The notes beneath the pieces were generated by a model, which ran no database searches, was not told the origin of the DNA, and saw only the letters and a program-made list of their open reading frames with translations. From assembly GCF_040222615.1 (NCBI RefSeq), contig NZ_JAVKCQ010000019.1, forward strand, positions 22,691-86,690: DNA of 64,000 nt. The letters run 5' to 3'. This document shows positions 24,299 through 33,065 of this stretch, in pieces. Source of the stretch: Haliea sp040222615 (GTDB lineage: Bacteria; Pseudomonadota; Gammaproteobacteria; Pseudomonadales; Halieaceae). A program made the translations under genes and the position numbers. Positions within the stretch are counted from its first letter, which is position 1. Every line of letters starts with the position of its first letter.

Positions 24299-25120
24299 AT
24301 GGAGCTTGTCGGTGAGTGGGGTCCCCTGGTGCTGGCAATGCTGGCCACCGGCATTGTTGCCGGTGTCATGGCCGGATTGCTGGGAGTGGGTGGCGGGATT
24401 GTTATTGTGCCAGTGCTGGATGTCGCCCTTGGCACCCAGGGCGTGGACCCGGCCATTCGCATGCATATTGCGGTGGCGACCTCGCTGGCGACGATCATTC
24501 TCACCTCGGTGTCATCGACCCGCGCGCATCACCAGCGCGGATCCGTTGACTTTGGCCTGGCGCGCAACTGGGGCGGCTATATCCTGGCGGGCTCAGTGCT
24601 TGGCGCGTGGCTGGCTTCGCACCTGCACAGCAATGTGCTGGCGTTGATCTTCGGCGCGGTGGCAGTGCTGCTGGGGCTGCGCATGCTGCTGCTGGGCGGT
24701 CGCAACCCGGAGCCGGTGGAGGAAACGCCCAGGGGCGCGGGGATCCGGCTGATCCCTCTGGGGATAGGTGGCCTGTCCAGCATGATGGGCATTGGCGGTG
24801 GCACTTTCAGCGTGCCTGTGCTGAGCCTGCTCGGACACAGGATTCACCGGGCGGTGGGCACCTCGGCACTGTTCGGCCTGCTGATCAGCGTGCCCGGCGC
24901 CATCGCCTTCGTGGCCACGGGCTGGGGTGACCCACGCCTGCCGCCCGGCAGCCTCGGCTTCGTCAACCTGCTGGGCCTGGCCTGTATTGCGCCCGCGACC
25001 ATGCTGGCGGCACCCTACGGTGCACGCCTGGCCCATCGATTGAACGCTCGCCAGCTGAACCTCGCCTTTGGCATCTTCCTGCTCGTGGTGTCTGGCCGGA
25101 TGCTGCTGCGGGCACTCTGA
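24299..25120 (+). CDS. TauE/SafE-family sulfite/organic-anion exporter
   Basis: 273 residues from ATG 24299, preceded by AAGGAG. Eight or so membrane segments with two homologous halves, each containing the family glycine-rich motif: AGLLGVGGGIVIVPVL (N-terminal) and SSMMGIGGGTFSVPVLSLLG (C-terminal). TauE/SafE (DUF81) proteins export sulfite, sulfoacetate or related anions. No sulfonate genes are in the immediate neighbourhood; the TauD-like gene is 20 kb away, so the substrate is open. Confidence 0.9.
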   Translation: MELVGEWGPLVLAMLATGIVAGVMAGLLGVGGGIVIVPVLDVALGTQGVDPAIRMHIAVATSLATIILTSVSSTRAHHQRGSVDFGLARNWGGYILAGSVLGAWLASHLHSNVLALIFGAVAVLLGLRMLLLGGRNPEPVEETPRGAGIRLIPLGIGGLSSMMGIGGGTFSVPVLSLLGHRIHRAVGTSALFGLLISVPGAIAFVATGWGDPRLPPGSLGFVNLLGLACIAPATMLAAPYGARLAHRLNARQLNLAFGIFLLVVSGRMLLRAL

Positions 25121-25141
25121 GCCGGATTGGGCCGGCCCCGC

Positions 25142-25993
25142 TCAGCGCAGCAGCAACAGGGTGATGTCGCTGTGGCTGAGCATCCGTGTGGTGTTGCTGC
25201 CGACAAAAAACTGGCGGATCCGGGAATGCCCCCAGGCGCCCATGACCATCAGGTCAATACCCTGGTCGCGATGGTACTGGCCCAGCGCGCTCTGCACTTC
25301 GCCTTCCAGGGTGGCGGTAGTGACGTCGAAGCCGGCCTCGGCGAGGGTGTCGCGGGCCTGTCCGATCTGCCTTGTCTGCTCGGCTGTCACCGGGCCCACG
25401 GTCACCAGATGGCAGGGCAGTCCGGCCAGGAGCGGGCTGTCAGCCACCAGTTCCAGCGCCTTGGACGCTGTGGCACTGCCGTCGTAGGCGATCATGAACT
25501 GCCGGGGCGCGACGAATTCCCGCATAACCACCATGATCGGCCGGTGCACGCTGCGCACCACGCTTTCCAGGTGGGAGCCAATGGTGTGCGCGGCGATGTC
25601 GTGATCCTCGCCCAGGCGGCCCATGACCAGCAGGCGGGTATCCTCCTCCAGGTCGCGCAGGGCGCCGACCAGGTCTCCGTGGCGCTGCTTGCGTGCCACG
25701 TCCCTGGCGCCCGCATTCACGGCGATGGCTTCCGCGTCCTCCAGCAAGTGCCTGCCGTGTTCCAGGGCGAGCTTTTCCCGCCGCTCATCCAGCGCCGTCA
25801 GCTCTTCCAGCAACTGCTCCCGGCTGCCCAGGCCGATTGCCCCGGACAGGTCCTGCGCCGGCGGCGCCGAGGGCCGCTCCAGCACGTGCAGCAACAGCAG
25901 GCGGGTGTCCAGGCGGCCACTGGCCCAGGCGGCGGCGATGGTCACGCAGCGGGCACTGGCGGAACCGTCGATACAGGCGACAATATTATTCAT
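25142..25993 (-). CDS. Tandem universal stress protein (UspA-type)
   Basis: 283 residues made of two Usp domains: one beginning NNIVACIDGSASARCVTIAA, and a second beginning QFMIAYDGSATASKALELV. The C-terminal domain keeps the ATP-binding GxxGxxxxx pattern, in LMVMGAWGHSRIRQFFVGSN. The first has a poorer loop (MGRLGEDHD), so probably only the second binds nucleotide. It is 17 bp downstream of the SulP transporter on the same strand. Usp + SulP operons are common and suggest stress- or energy-dependent control of anion/bicarbonate uptake. Confidence 0.93.
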   Translation of the reverse strand: MNNIVACIDGSASARCVTIAAAWASGRLDTRLLLLHVLERPSAPPAQDLSGAIGLGSREQLLEELTALDERREKLALEHGRHLLEDAEAIAVNAGARDVARKQRHGDLVGALRDLEEDTRLLVMGRLGEDHDIAAHTIGSHLESVVRSVHRPIMVVMREFVAPRQFMIAYDGSATASKALELVADSPLLAGLPCHLVTVGPVTAEQTRQIGQARDTLAEAGFDVTTATLEGEVQSALGQYHRDQGIDLMVMGAWGHSRIRQFFVGSNTTRMLSHSDITLLLLR

Positions 25994-26010
25994 GGTGGTA
26001 CTCCTGATCC

Positions 26011-27498
26011 CTAGTGCCCGGACATCAACGATGCGATGGCTTCCGGTTTGTCGTGGACGCCGAAGCGATCGACGATGGTGGCGCTGGCCTCATTCATGCC
26101 GACCAGGTTGACCTCGGCGCCCTCGCGGCGGAACTTGATCACCACCTTGTCCAGGGCCGACACCGAGGTGATGTCCCAGAAGTGCGCGGCGGAGACATCG
26201 ATAGTGACACGCTCCAGGGCCTCTTTGAAGTCGAAGGCCGCGATGAAGCCGTCGGCGGTAGCGAAGAATACCTGGCCAATGACGGTGTAGACCCGGTGGC
26301 CGTCGCCCTCATCCGCCGCTTTCACCAGCATGAAGCGGCTGATCTTGTTGGCAAAGAACAGGGCCGCCAGCAGCACCCCGACCAGCACCCCCAGCGCCAG
26401 GTTGTGCGTGCCAACGACCACAACAACGGTCGCCAGCATGACGATGCTGGAGGACAGGGGGTGTTGCCTCAGATTGCGGATGGAATCCCAGGAAAAAGTG
26501 CCTATGGACACCATGATCATCACCGCCACCAGCGCCGCCATGGGGATCCGGGTCAGCCAGTCCCCGAGGAATACCACCATCAACAGCAGGAAGGTGCCGG
26601 CAGCAAAGCAGGACAGGCGGCCGCGGCCGCCGGATTTCACGTTGATCACCGATTGACCGATCATGGCGCAGCCCGCCATGCCCCCGAGCAGGCCGGCGCC
26701 GATATTGGCGATCCCCTGGCCCTTGCACTCACGGTTCTTGTCGCTCTCGGTGTCGGTGAGGTCGTCGACGATGGTGGCGGTCATCATCGACTCCAGCAGG
26801 CCGACGACGGCCAGCGCGGCGGCATAGGGGAAAATGATGGTCAGGGTCGCGAAGTTCAGCGGGACGTCCGGCCACAGGAACACGGGCAGGGTATCGGGCA
26901 GCTCGCCCATGTCGCCAACGGTGCGGATATCCAGCTGCAACAGGATTGCCACGGCGGTCAGGGACAGGATGCAAACCAGCGGCGAAGGTATCAGCTTGCC
27001 CACCCGCGGCAGCAGGGGGAACAGGTAGATGATGCCCAGGCCGGTGGCGGTCATGGCGTATACGTGCCAGGTGACGCCGGTCAGCTCGGGTATCTGGGCC
27101 AGGAAAATCAGTATCGCCAGGGCATTCACGAAGCCGGTCACCACGGAACGGGATACGAAGCGCATCAGCGAGCCCAGCCTGAGGAAGCCCGCCAGGATCT
27201 GCAGCATGCCGGTGAGGACCGTTGCAGCGAGCAGGTACTCGAGGCCGTGCTCCCTGACCAGGGTGATCATCAGCAGCGCCATGGCCCCGGTGGCGGCGGA
27301 TATCATGCCGGGCCGTCCACCGGTGAAGGCGATGACCACCGCGATACAGAAGGAAGCGTAGAGGCCGACCTTGGGATCAACGCCGGCGATAATGGAAAAG
27401 GCGATGGCTTCGGGGATCAGGGCGAGGGCGACAACAAGACCGGCGAGCAGGTCGCCGCGGATGTTGCCGAACCATTCCTGTTTGAGGGTAGCGAGCAT
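26011..27498 (-). CDS. SulP-family inorganic anion transporter with STAS domain
   Basis: 495 residues from ATG 27498; a TTG 39 bases upstream is possible. The transmembrane part covers about 1-390, with the SulP signature around DLLAGLVVALALIPEAIAFS. The cytoplasmic STAS domain is at the C-terminus (VTIDVSAAHFWDITSVSALD). SulP proteins carry sulfate, bicarbonate or dicarboxylates. AGCAMIGQSVINVKSGGRGR is typical of the group that contains the BicA-like Na+/bicarbonate symporters, which would fit a marine host. It is the first gene of an operon with the tandem Usp gene. Confidence 0.92.
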   Translation of the reverse strand: MLATLKQEWFGNIRGDLLAGLVVALALIPEAIAFSIIAGVDPKVGLYASFCIAVVIAFTGGRPGMISAATGAMALLMITLVREHGLEYLLAATVLTGMLQILAGFLRLGSLMRFVSRSVVTGFVNALAILIFLAQIPELTGVTWHVYAMTATGLGIIYLFPLLPRVGKLIPSPLVCILSLTAVAILLQLDIRTVGDMGELPDTLPVFLWPDVPLNFATLTIIFPYAAALAVVGLLESMMTATIVDDLTDTESDKNRECKGQGIANIGAGLLGGMAGCAMIGQSVINVKSGGRGRLSCFAAGTFLLLMVVFLGDWLTRIPMAALVAVMIMVSIGTFSWDSIRNLRQHPLSSSIVMLATVVVVVGTHNLALGVLVGVLLAALFFANKISRFMLVKAADEGDGHRVYTVIGQVFFATADGFIAAFDFKEALERVTIDVSAAHFWDITSVSALDKVVIKFRREGAEVNLVGMNEASATIVDRFGVHDKPEAIASLMSGH

Positions 27499-27681
27499 GG
27501 CAAAGTCTTCGGGTAGGTGAGCGGGATGCCGGCGCAACAGGAACGCGCAGGGCAGGTGTTGCCCCGGCGGTGGGTGCTGGCGGTATCGGGAAGGCGGCGA
27601 TTATCCGGGAAGCCGGGGATCAAGGCCAGCGCGGTGTGAACTTGTACCGGGATCCCCTGGTTTCAGGCCTGTTTCCCGCCG

Positions 27682-28521
27682 TTACTCCCGTGGCCGGGTG
27701 CCCGACTGCTCTGTTATCGCCGCGGTCAGTGCCTGCAGCTGCTGCTGCACTTCGTCCAGTTGCTGGACGATACGGTCGCGTTCGTCATGGGCCTGTTGCG
27801 CCTCGCGGGCGTTCTGCTCCGAGGTCATCACTCCCAGGATCGCGCCCACCATCATATTGAGGAATATGAAAGCGGTGAGGAAGATAAAGGTCAGGTAGTA
27901 GACCCAGCTCAGCGGATAGGATTCCATGGTGGCGTACATGACATCGGTCCAGTCCTCGAAGGTCGCAACCCGGAACAGGGTCAGCATGGCGATCGCCACA
28001 TCTCCCCACAGCTCCTCGTCGGTATCGGCGAAGAACATGGAGCCGATCGCAGCGTAGATGTAAAAGATGATGAACATCAGCAGGGCGATGTAGCCCATGC
28101 GCGGTATCGCCTTCAGCAGCGAGTTGATCAGAAAGCGCAGCTCCGGTACCACCGACACCAGGCGCAGGACCCGGAATACCCGCAGCAGGCGTCCCAGCAG
28201 CACCGCCTCCGAGTTGTCCAGCGGAATCAGGCTGCCGATCACCACGATGGTGTCGAAGATATTCCAGCCATCGAGGAAGAAGCGCCGCTTGTGCGGGCAG
28301 GCGGCAAAGCGGAACAGGATTTCCAGCAGGAAGAAGACAGTGATCGCAGTATCCATGACCCCGAGGCTGCGCTCTACCCAGGGACTCAGCTCGTAGGTCT
28401 TGGCACCGATGGTCAGCGCCGAGAGAATGATGATGGCGATGACCGCCCCCTGAAACAGGCGGCTGGATTCTATCCGGCGCAGCGCGCTGGAGCCGGAATA
28501 CGATAGGGTTGCGGGAGGCAT
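27682..28521 (-). CDS. Prokaryotic voltage-gated cation channel (NaChBac/Nav family)
   Basis: 279 residues from ATG 28521 (the frame is open further upstream without channel homology). One six-helix domain, so four chains form the pore. The S4 sensor has Arg111, 114, 117 and 120 at three-residue spacing in RLLRVFRVLRLV. S5 is about 143-164, and the pore helix and filter TFEDWTD lie at 187-193. S6 is about 204-232 (LTFIFLTAFIFLNMMVGAIL). It ends with a C-terminal tetramerising coiled coil at about 236-272. Known sodium-selective channels have TLESWS/A; here the positions after Glu are Asp, and the last filter position is also Asp, which suggests calcium permeation. It is divergent from an MFS gene. 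Confidence 0.93.
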   Translation of the reverse strand: MPPATLSYSGSSALRRIESSRLFQGAVIAIIILSALTIGAKTYELSPWVERSLGVMDTAITVFFLLEILFRFAACPHKRRFFLDGWNIFDTIVVIGSLIPLDNSEAVLLGRLLRVFRVLRLVSVVPELRFLINSLLKAIPRMGYIALLMFIIFYIYAAIGSMFFADTDEELWGDVAIAMLTLFRVATFEDWTDVMYATMESYPLSWVYYLTFIFLTAFIFLNMMVGAILGVMTSEQNAREAQQAHDERDRIVQQLDEVQQQLQALTAAITEQSGTRPRE

Positions 28522-28733
28522 GGGGATATCTGCTTGAACCGGGGCCGGGGAGCGGGGAAGTTTAGTGCCCCGCAAATTTTTTTGCGAGCTATTGCCACTC
28601 ACGCCCTCCGCTGCGTCGCGCCGGCACCTAATTGGCGTAAACTTGCGGGGAGGCCAGAGGCCAGCGCGCGGTGGCAGTTCGCCGGGCGCCGGTCGGCCGG
28701 GCGCAGTAGGTCGTGGAATTCCCGAGGCGAGCA

Positions 28734-30128
28734 GTGAGCACAGTCCCCCCCAGCAGACGCCGTACACTCTGGCTGCGCGAAACGCTGGCGCGCTCGCGCA
28801 AGGACGCGGTGTCCAGCTCGGTGATGACCGGCATCTGCGACAACTACCTCGGCGCGTTTGCTATCTCCCTGCGCGCCAGCCTGTCACAGATGGGCTGGCT
28901 GCTGGCCGCCCCCCAGCTCGCCGGTGCCGTCTGCCAGCTGCTGTCGGTGTGGTTGTGCCCGCGTTTTTCCCGTCGGCGCGCCATTGTCACCGGCGTGATA
29001 CTGCAGGCACTGGCGGTTCTGGGCATGGCCGTCATCGCCCTGTGGCGCCCGCCGGATGCGGTCACCTGGCTGATCCTGCTGGCCATTGTCTACCAGGCCA
29101 GCGCCAACTTTGTGCAGCCACAGTGGCGTGGCTGGATGGGCAGCGTGGTGCCGCCGCGGCGGCGAGGCGCGTTCTTTGCCGGTCGCACCCGCCTTACCAT
29201 GATTACCAGTTTCACCGTGTTTGCCGGCGGCGGCGCGCTGCTGGGCATTTTCCAGCGCTATGAGCTGGCCTGGGCCTGCTTCGGGGTATTGTTCCTGCTG
29301 GCGGCGGTGGGGCGGGGCCTGTCGGCCAGGCAGCTGCGCCAGATGCACGACCCGGATCACAGCGACAGTGCCGGCGCGATCTCCTTCACCGCCACTCTGG
29401 GGCGCATCCGGGAGGCGTTCCGCGACAAGACTTTCTACCAGTACAGTCTCTTCATTGCCGGTATGCAGTCGGCGGTGGCCATCTCGGCGCCCTTCTTCAG
29501 CGTCTATATGCTGCGGGACCTGCACTACAGCTACTGGCAGTTCGCGGCCAATACCGGCGTCGCCATCCTCACCCAGTTCTTCACCCTGTCTACCTGGGGC
29601 CGGATCTGTGACCGCTGGGGCAACCGCTGGGTGATGGTGACCAGCAGCTTGCTGATCCCGGTCGTGCCCGCCATGTGGCTGCTCTCCAGCGATTTCTATT
29701 ATCTGCTGTTCGTGCAAGTACTTTCCGGTCTCGCCTGGGGCGGTTTTACCCTGAGTACCGCCAACTATCTTTATGACCTGCGCCCGCCGCGGGCGGATTT
29801 CGCCAGTTACGCCGCAGTGCAGGCGGCGCTGGGAGCGGTGGGCATTTTTGCTGGTGCTCTCCTGGGCGGATACCTCGCTACTGCACTCGCGAGCGTGGTG
29901 CACTGGCTGCCCGAGAGCTGGCAGCCGCTGCACTCGGTGGTTCTGATCTTCCTGGTCTCCGCCCTGCTGCGATTGGCGATCGTCGCCTGGTTTATCCCGC
30001 GCTCGGTCGAGCTGCGGGTACGCCAGCGCCCGGATCTGTTGCAGGTGGTCTATCGAATATCCCGCTTTACACCCGGAGCGGGGATTGTCCTGGACTGGCT
30101 GACGGTCACCCGCAAACGCCGGGACTGA
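28734..30128 (+). CDS. Major facilitator superfamily transporter
   Basis: 464 residues from GTG 28734, with GAGG seven bases upstream; a GTG at 28713 would add seven residues. About 12 membrane segments. The usual loop 2-3 signature is weak (PRFSRRRAI), while CDRWGNRWVMVTSSLLI in the second half matches the equivalent loop 8-9 motif. The start region KDAVSSSVMTGICDNYLGAFAI is seen in MFS proteins of the BtlA/melibiose-like outer groups. The substrate is unknown. It lies 63 bp before the WS/DGAT gene on the same strand. Confidence 0.85.
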   Translation: MSTVPPSRRRTLWLRETLARSRKDAVSSSVMTGICDNYLGAFAISLRASLSQMGWLLAAPQLAGAVCQLLSVWLCPRFSRRRAIVTGVILQALAVLGMAVIALWRPPDAVTWLILLAIVYQASANFVQPQWRGWMGSVVPPRRRGAFFAGRTRLTMITSFTVFAGGGALLGIFQRYELAWACFGVLFLLAAVGRGLSARQLRQMHDPDHSDSAGAISFTATLGRIREAFRDKTFYQYSLFIAGMQSAVAISAPFFSVYMLRDLHYSYWQFAANTGVAILTQFFTLSTWGRICDRWGNRWVMVTSSLLIPVVPAMWLLSSDFYYLLFVQVLSGLAWGGFTLSTANYLYDLRPPRADFASYAAVQAALGAVGIFAGALLGGYLATALASVVHWLPESWQPLHSVVLIFLVSALLRLAIVAWFIPRSVELRVRQRPDLLQVVYRISRFTPGAGIVLDWLTVTRKRRD

Positions 30129-30191
30129 TCTCGGCTATACTGCCAAGGACGTGCCAGCCGGCACGAGGGGAACAGTGGGAGGCGTGATCAT

Positions 30192-31937
30192 ATGCATCAA
30201 CTGAGTGGGCTGGACGCCACGTTTCTGTACGCAGAAATGAATAATTCGCCGATGCACATAGCGCCGCTGCTGATCTACGATCCCTCGACCACCGGCACCG
30301 AGCTGGTGCGGTTCAAGGACATCCTCAACACCTTTGCCAGTCGCCTGCACCGCTCGCCGGTGTTCAAGCGCAAACTGGCCATGGTTCCACTCAACCTGGA
30401 TCAACCTTACTGGGTTGAGGACGAGAATTTCGACCTGGAGTTTCATGTCCGCCATATCGCCCTGCCCAAGCCCGGTGACTGGCGGCAGCTGTCCATTCTG
30501 GTGGCGCGACTGCACGCCCGCCCGCTGGACCGTTCCCGCCCGCTATGGGAGGCCTACATCATCGAAGGCCTGGACAATGTGGAGGGACTACCCAGGGGCT
30601 GCTACGCCATGTTTCTCAAGATCCACCACGCGGCGATCGATGGCGCGTCGGGGGTGGAGATAATCTCGGCCCTGCACGACCTCACTCCCACCCCGCCGCC
30701 CCCCAGGCAGGAGGCGCCACCGGTCCTCGACCCGGGCCCCGGCAGGGCGGAAATGTTGTGGCGCGCCTACAAAGTGAATATGTGGGCACCGTTCCGGCTA
30801 GCTCGGCTGGTGACCGAGGGTATCCCGGCCTGGCGCCGGGTCCATCAGGGGGTCAAGGCGAAGAAGTTTCGGACCCTCGGCGACAAGGAGCGCACCCGTT
30901 TCAATGCCGCGGTCTCGCCACACCGCGTCTTCGGGGTCGCCGACTTCGATCTCGGCTTGATCCGGAAAATGAAAGACGCCGTCCCCGGCGCCACCGTGAA
31001 CGATGTGATCCTGAGTATCGTCGGTGGTTCCCTGCGCAGGTATCTGCTGGACAAGGGTGAGCTGCCCGAGGGTAGCCTGGTGGCCGGCGCGCCGGTCAAC
31101 GTGCGCAAGTCCGGGGATCAGGCGGCCGCCGGCAACCAGGTGTCGATGATGGTCATCGCCCTGCGCACGGACCTCGCCGACCCGCGTGAGCGCCTGCAGG
31201 CGGTGCACGAGGGGGCGGTGGGCTCCAAGGCCTACCACGAGGCGGTGGGCGCGCGCCTGATGACCGATATGACCCAGAGCCTGCCGGCAGAGCTCGCGGC
31301 GCTGGGGGTGCGCGCCGCCCTGGGCTCTGGCCTGATGGCGGGCATGAAGCCGATTTTCAACACCATCGTCACCAACGTGCCCGGGCCGCAGGTACCGCTG
31401 TATATGGGCGGTGCCCGGGTGGTGCGCAGCTACGGCCTGGGGCCCTGCATCGACAACATGGGCCTGTTCCACGCGGTGACCAGCTATAACGGGCAGATTG
31501 CCGTATCGTTCCAGTCCTGTCGGGAAATGATGCCGGATCCCGGCTTCTACGAGCAGTGCCTGTACGCCGCCTATGCCGACCTGCAAAAGGCGGTACTGGG
31601 CAAGCCGAAGAAAGCGGCGCGGCGCAAGGCACCAAAGAAAACCGCAGCGAAGGCCGGGGCAACAGTGGCGGGTAAAGCGGCGGTGGCGGCGAAGAGAACC
31701 GCCAGGACCAAGGCGCCGGCCCAGACCAAGGCAAAAGCGAAGGCCAAGGCGACGGTGTCCAAGGCCAAAACCAAGGCCAAGGCCAAAGCGACTTTACCCG
31801 CAGCCAAGGCCAAGGCGGCAGTGCCCAAGACCAAGGCGACAGTACCCAGGGCCAAGGCCAAGGCGGCAGCACCCGCGGCCAAGAGGGGCGTCCGTAGCAA
31901 AGCGGCCGTCAGGCCGAAGCTGGCCTCGCTAAAGTAA
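30192..31937 (+). CDS. Wax ester synthase / diacylglycerol acyltransferase with Lys/Ala-rich tail
   Basis: 581 residues; ATG 30192 is preceded by GGGAGG. The bifunctional WS/DGAT makes wax esters or triacylglycerol from acyl-CoA. The catalytic motif HHAAIDG is at 145-151. The N-terminal signature LSGLDATFLYAE, a PLWE motif near 117-120 and the C-terminal NVPGPQVPLYMGGARV (the ND/NVPGP block) are all present. The enzyme ends near residue 470, the family's usual length. An extra tail of about 110 residues of repeating Lys-Ala/Thr-Lys-Ala with Pro and Arg follows (KAKAKAKAT, KTKAKAKAT), like histone H1/AlgP-type tails. No cysteine or catalytic motif lies in the tail; it may bind nucleic acid or polyphosphate, or coat lipid bodies. 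Confidence 0.93.
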   Translation: MHQLSGLDATFLYAEMNNSPMHIAPLLIYDPSTTGTELVRFKDILNTFASRLHRSPVFKRKLAMVPLNLDQPYWVEDENFDLEFHVRHIALPKPGDWRQLSILVARLHARPLDRSRPLWEAYIIEGLDNVEGLPRGCYAMFLKIHHAAIDGASGVEIISALHDLTPTPPPPRQEAPPVLDPGPGRAEMLWRAYKVNMWAPFRLARLVTEGIPAWRRVHQGVKAKKFRTLGDKERTRFNAAVSPHRVFGVADFDLGLIRKMKDAVPGATVNDVILSIVGGSLRRYLLDKGELPEGSLVAGAPVNVRKSGDQAAAGNQVSMMVIALRTDLADPRERLQAVHEGAVGSKAYHEAVGARLMTDMTQSLPAELAALGVRAALGSGLMAGMKPIFNTIVTNVPGPQVPLYMGGARVVRSYGLGPCIDNMGLFHAVTSYNGQIAVSFQSCREMMPDPGFYEQCLYAAYADLQKAVLGKPKKAARRKAPKKTAAKAGATVAGKAAVAAKRTARTKAPAQTKAKAKAKATVSKAKTKAKAKATLPAAKAKAAVPKTKATVPRAKAKAAAPAAKRGVRSKAAVRPKLASLK

Positions 31938-32281
31938 GCCGGTATGAGCCCGTCGCGGAACCGGGACTGGAGGGATTGCTGGACTGCGGGCCTGGGCAGC
32001 TGGCCGCTGGCGGGAGTTCGGATGCGGCGGCAGTCGGCGGTTCGGAAGAAACCGTTGCAGGTGGTCTTGCGGATGAGACAGCTGCGGGTAATTCAGCTGC
32101 GGGTGACACCCCGCCAGCGCTGGATGCGGAAGCCATACGCGAACTGGCCCGCGAGCTCTACTGGTTCCAGGGGGCGGCGCGGGCGTGGCGCAACAGGCTG
32201 ATCCCGATGAGGGCGCAGCAGGTTGGAAGCAGCTGGCTGCCCCCGGTGCAGTTGCAGGAGTGGGTACTGACGCGAGTGTAG
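31938..32281. other. Degenerate stretch upstream of the DUF222-HNH remnant
   Basis: About 340 bases with short open frames in all plus-strand frames and no credible start or ribosome site. One frame reads as low-complexity Gly/Ala/Glu text followed by AIRELARELYWFQGAARAW, which may be debris from the N-terminal half of the HNH gene just downstream. The homology is too weak to assign. Confidence 0.4.
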
Positions 32282-32758
32282 ACCAAGGTCTCCACACAGA
32301 GACCCCCGCCGGCGGTTCACTCCCCGGAGAGGGCCCGGAAAACTGCGTCCGCGAAGCCCTGCCGGACCAACTCGCCTATTCGCGGGCGGGCGCACTTTGA
32401 GGACAAACCGTGGCTGTTACCGGCCACCGCGCGACGGATCAGTTGCGATGCCTCGCTGGTGACGGTGCTGGAGGATGACGCCGGCAAGGTGCTGAACGTG
32501 GGCAGGAAGCCACGGATTGTGCCGGAACGCATCCGCCGGGCCCTGCGCGAGCGGGACGGGGTCTGCCAGTATCCCGGCTGCCAGGAATCGGAGTACGTCG
32601 ACACCCACCACATCCGGCACTGGGACGAGGGTGGGGAAACGCGGCTGGACAACCTGGTGACCCTGTGCCGGTTCCATCACCGGCAGTTGCACCGCGGATG
32701 CTTCGACATGCGTCTCAATGGCGACTCCGCGGAGATTTTGGCGCCCGCGGATTATTAG
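32282..32758 (+). pseudogene. Truncated DUF222 / 13E12-type HNH endonuclease
   Basis: The C-terminal piece of the DUF222-HNH family is clear: PWLLPATARRISCDASLVTV, DDAGKVLNVGRKPRIVPER, then the HNH core CQYPGCQESEYVDTHHIRHW and GGETRLDNLVTLCRFHHRQLH. The frame is open only from just after a TAG at 32279-32281, and the large N-terminal DUF222 part is missing. A short product from GTG 32459 could contain an intact HNH fold (99 residues), but it lacks a convincing ribosome site. These genes are repeat-like and recombine, so a decayed copy is plausible. Confidence 0.7.
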
Positions 32759-32910
32759 CCAGGGATAGCCTCGGGCTTCAGCTGCTTCTGGTCTATCCGC
32801 CAGGGGGTGCCCCCGCAGATGTCGTAGTGCGCGCAGTCTCCGGTGCAGCCGCGGCAGGGCAGGCGGGGATGGTTGGGTGCTGCCGGTGGCGGGGAAGTAT
32901 TCTCTGGCAT
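32755..32910 (-). CDS. Cys-rich mini-protein, unknown function
   Basis: 51 residues from ATG 32910 (a longer 74-residue frame exists upstream). After a Pro-rich start it has four cysteines in PCRGCTGDCAHYDICGGTPW, a spacing (CxxCxxxCxxxxxC) compatible with a small metal site. The C-terminus is WRIDQKQLKPEAIPG. No family is recognised. Its stop overlaps the end of the HNH remnant by four bases on the opposite strand. The compact Cys motif and length make it more likely real than a shadow, but it is not proven. Confidence 0.5.
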   Translation of the reverse strand: MPENTSPPPAAPNHPRLPCRGCTGDCAHYDICGGTPWRIDQKQLKPEAIPG

Positions 32911-33065
32911 GGTTTGTGCTCCTGCTCTGCCGTCCTGTTCTCTACGCGAGTATACGGCATTGGTCGGTGTTCCGATCAACCCTCATCCGATCAGCCCTGT
33001 GCTGGACAGGTCGGTCCGGGCAGGCCAGTATCAACTACCGTCATTACCTGCCACCAGGAGTCCCC

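Noticed and set aside
26014..27516. 500-residue plus-strand open frame antisense to the SulP gene
   Set aside because: His/Gln/Gly-rich text typical of the complement of a membrane protein gene; no domain and no ribosome site.
28580..28600. Small CGCAAA/TTTGCG hairpin between channel and MFS genes
   Set aside because: It has only six base pairs, lies in a divergent promoter region rather than after a gene, and has no supporting context as a terminator.
32459..32758. Treating the HNH fragment as a complete 99-residue gene
   Set aside because: The frame is open further upstream with clear DUF222-HNH family text (PWLLPATARR...), so the GTG is internal and the gene is truncated.
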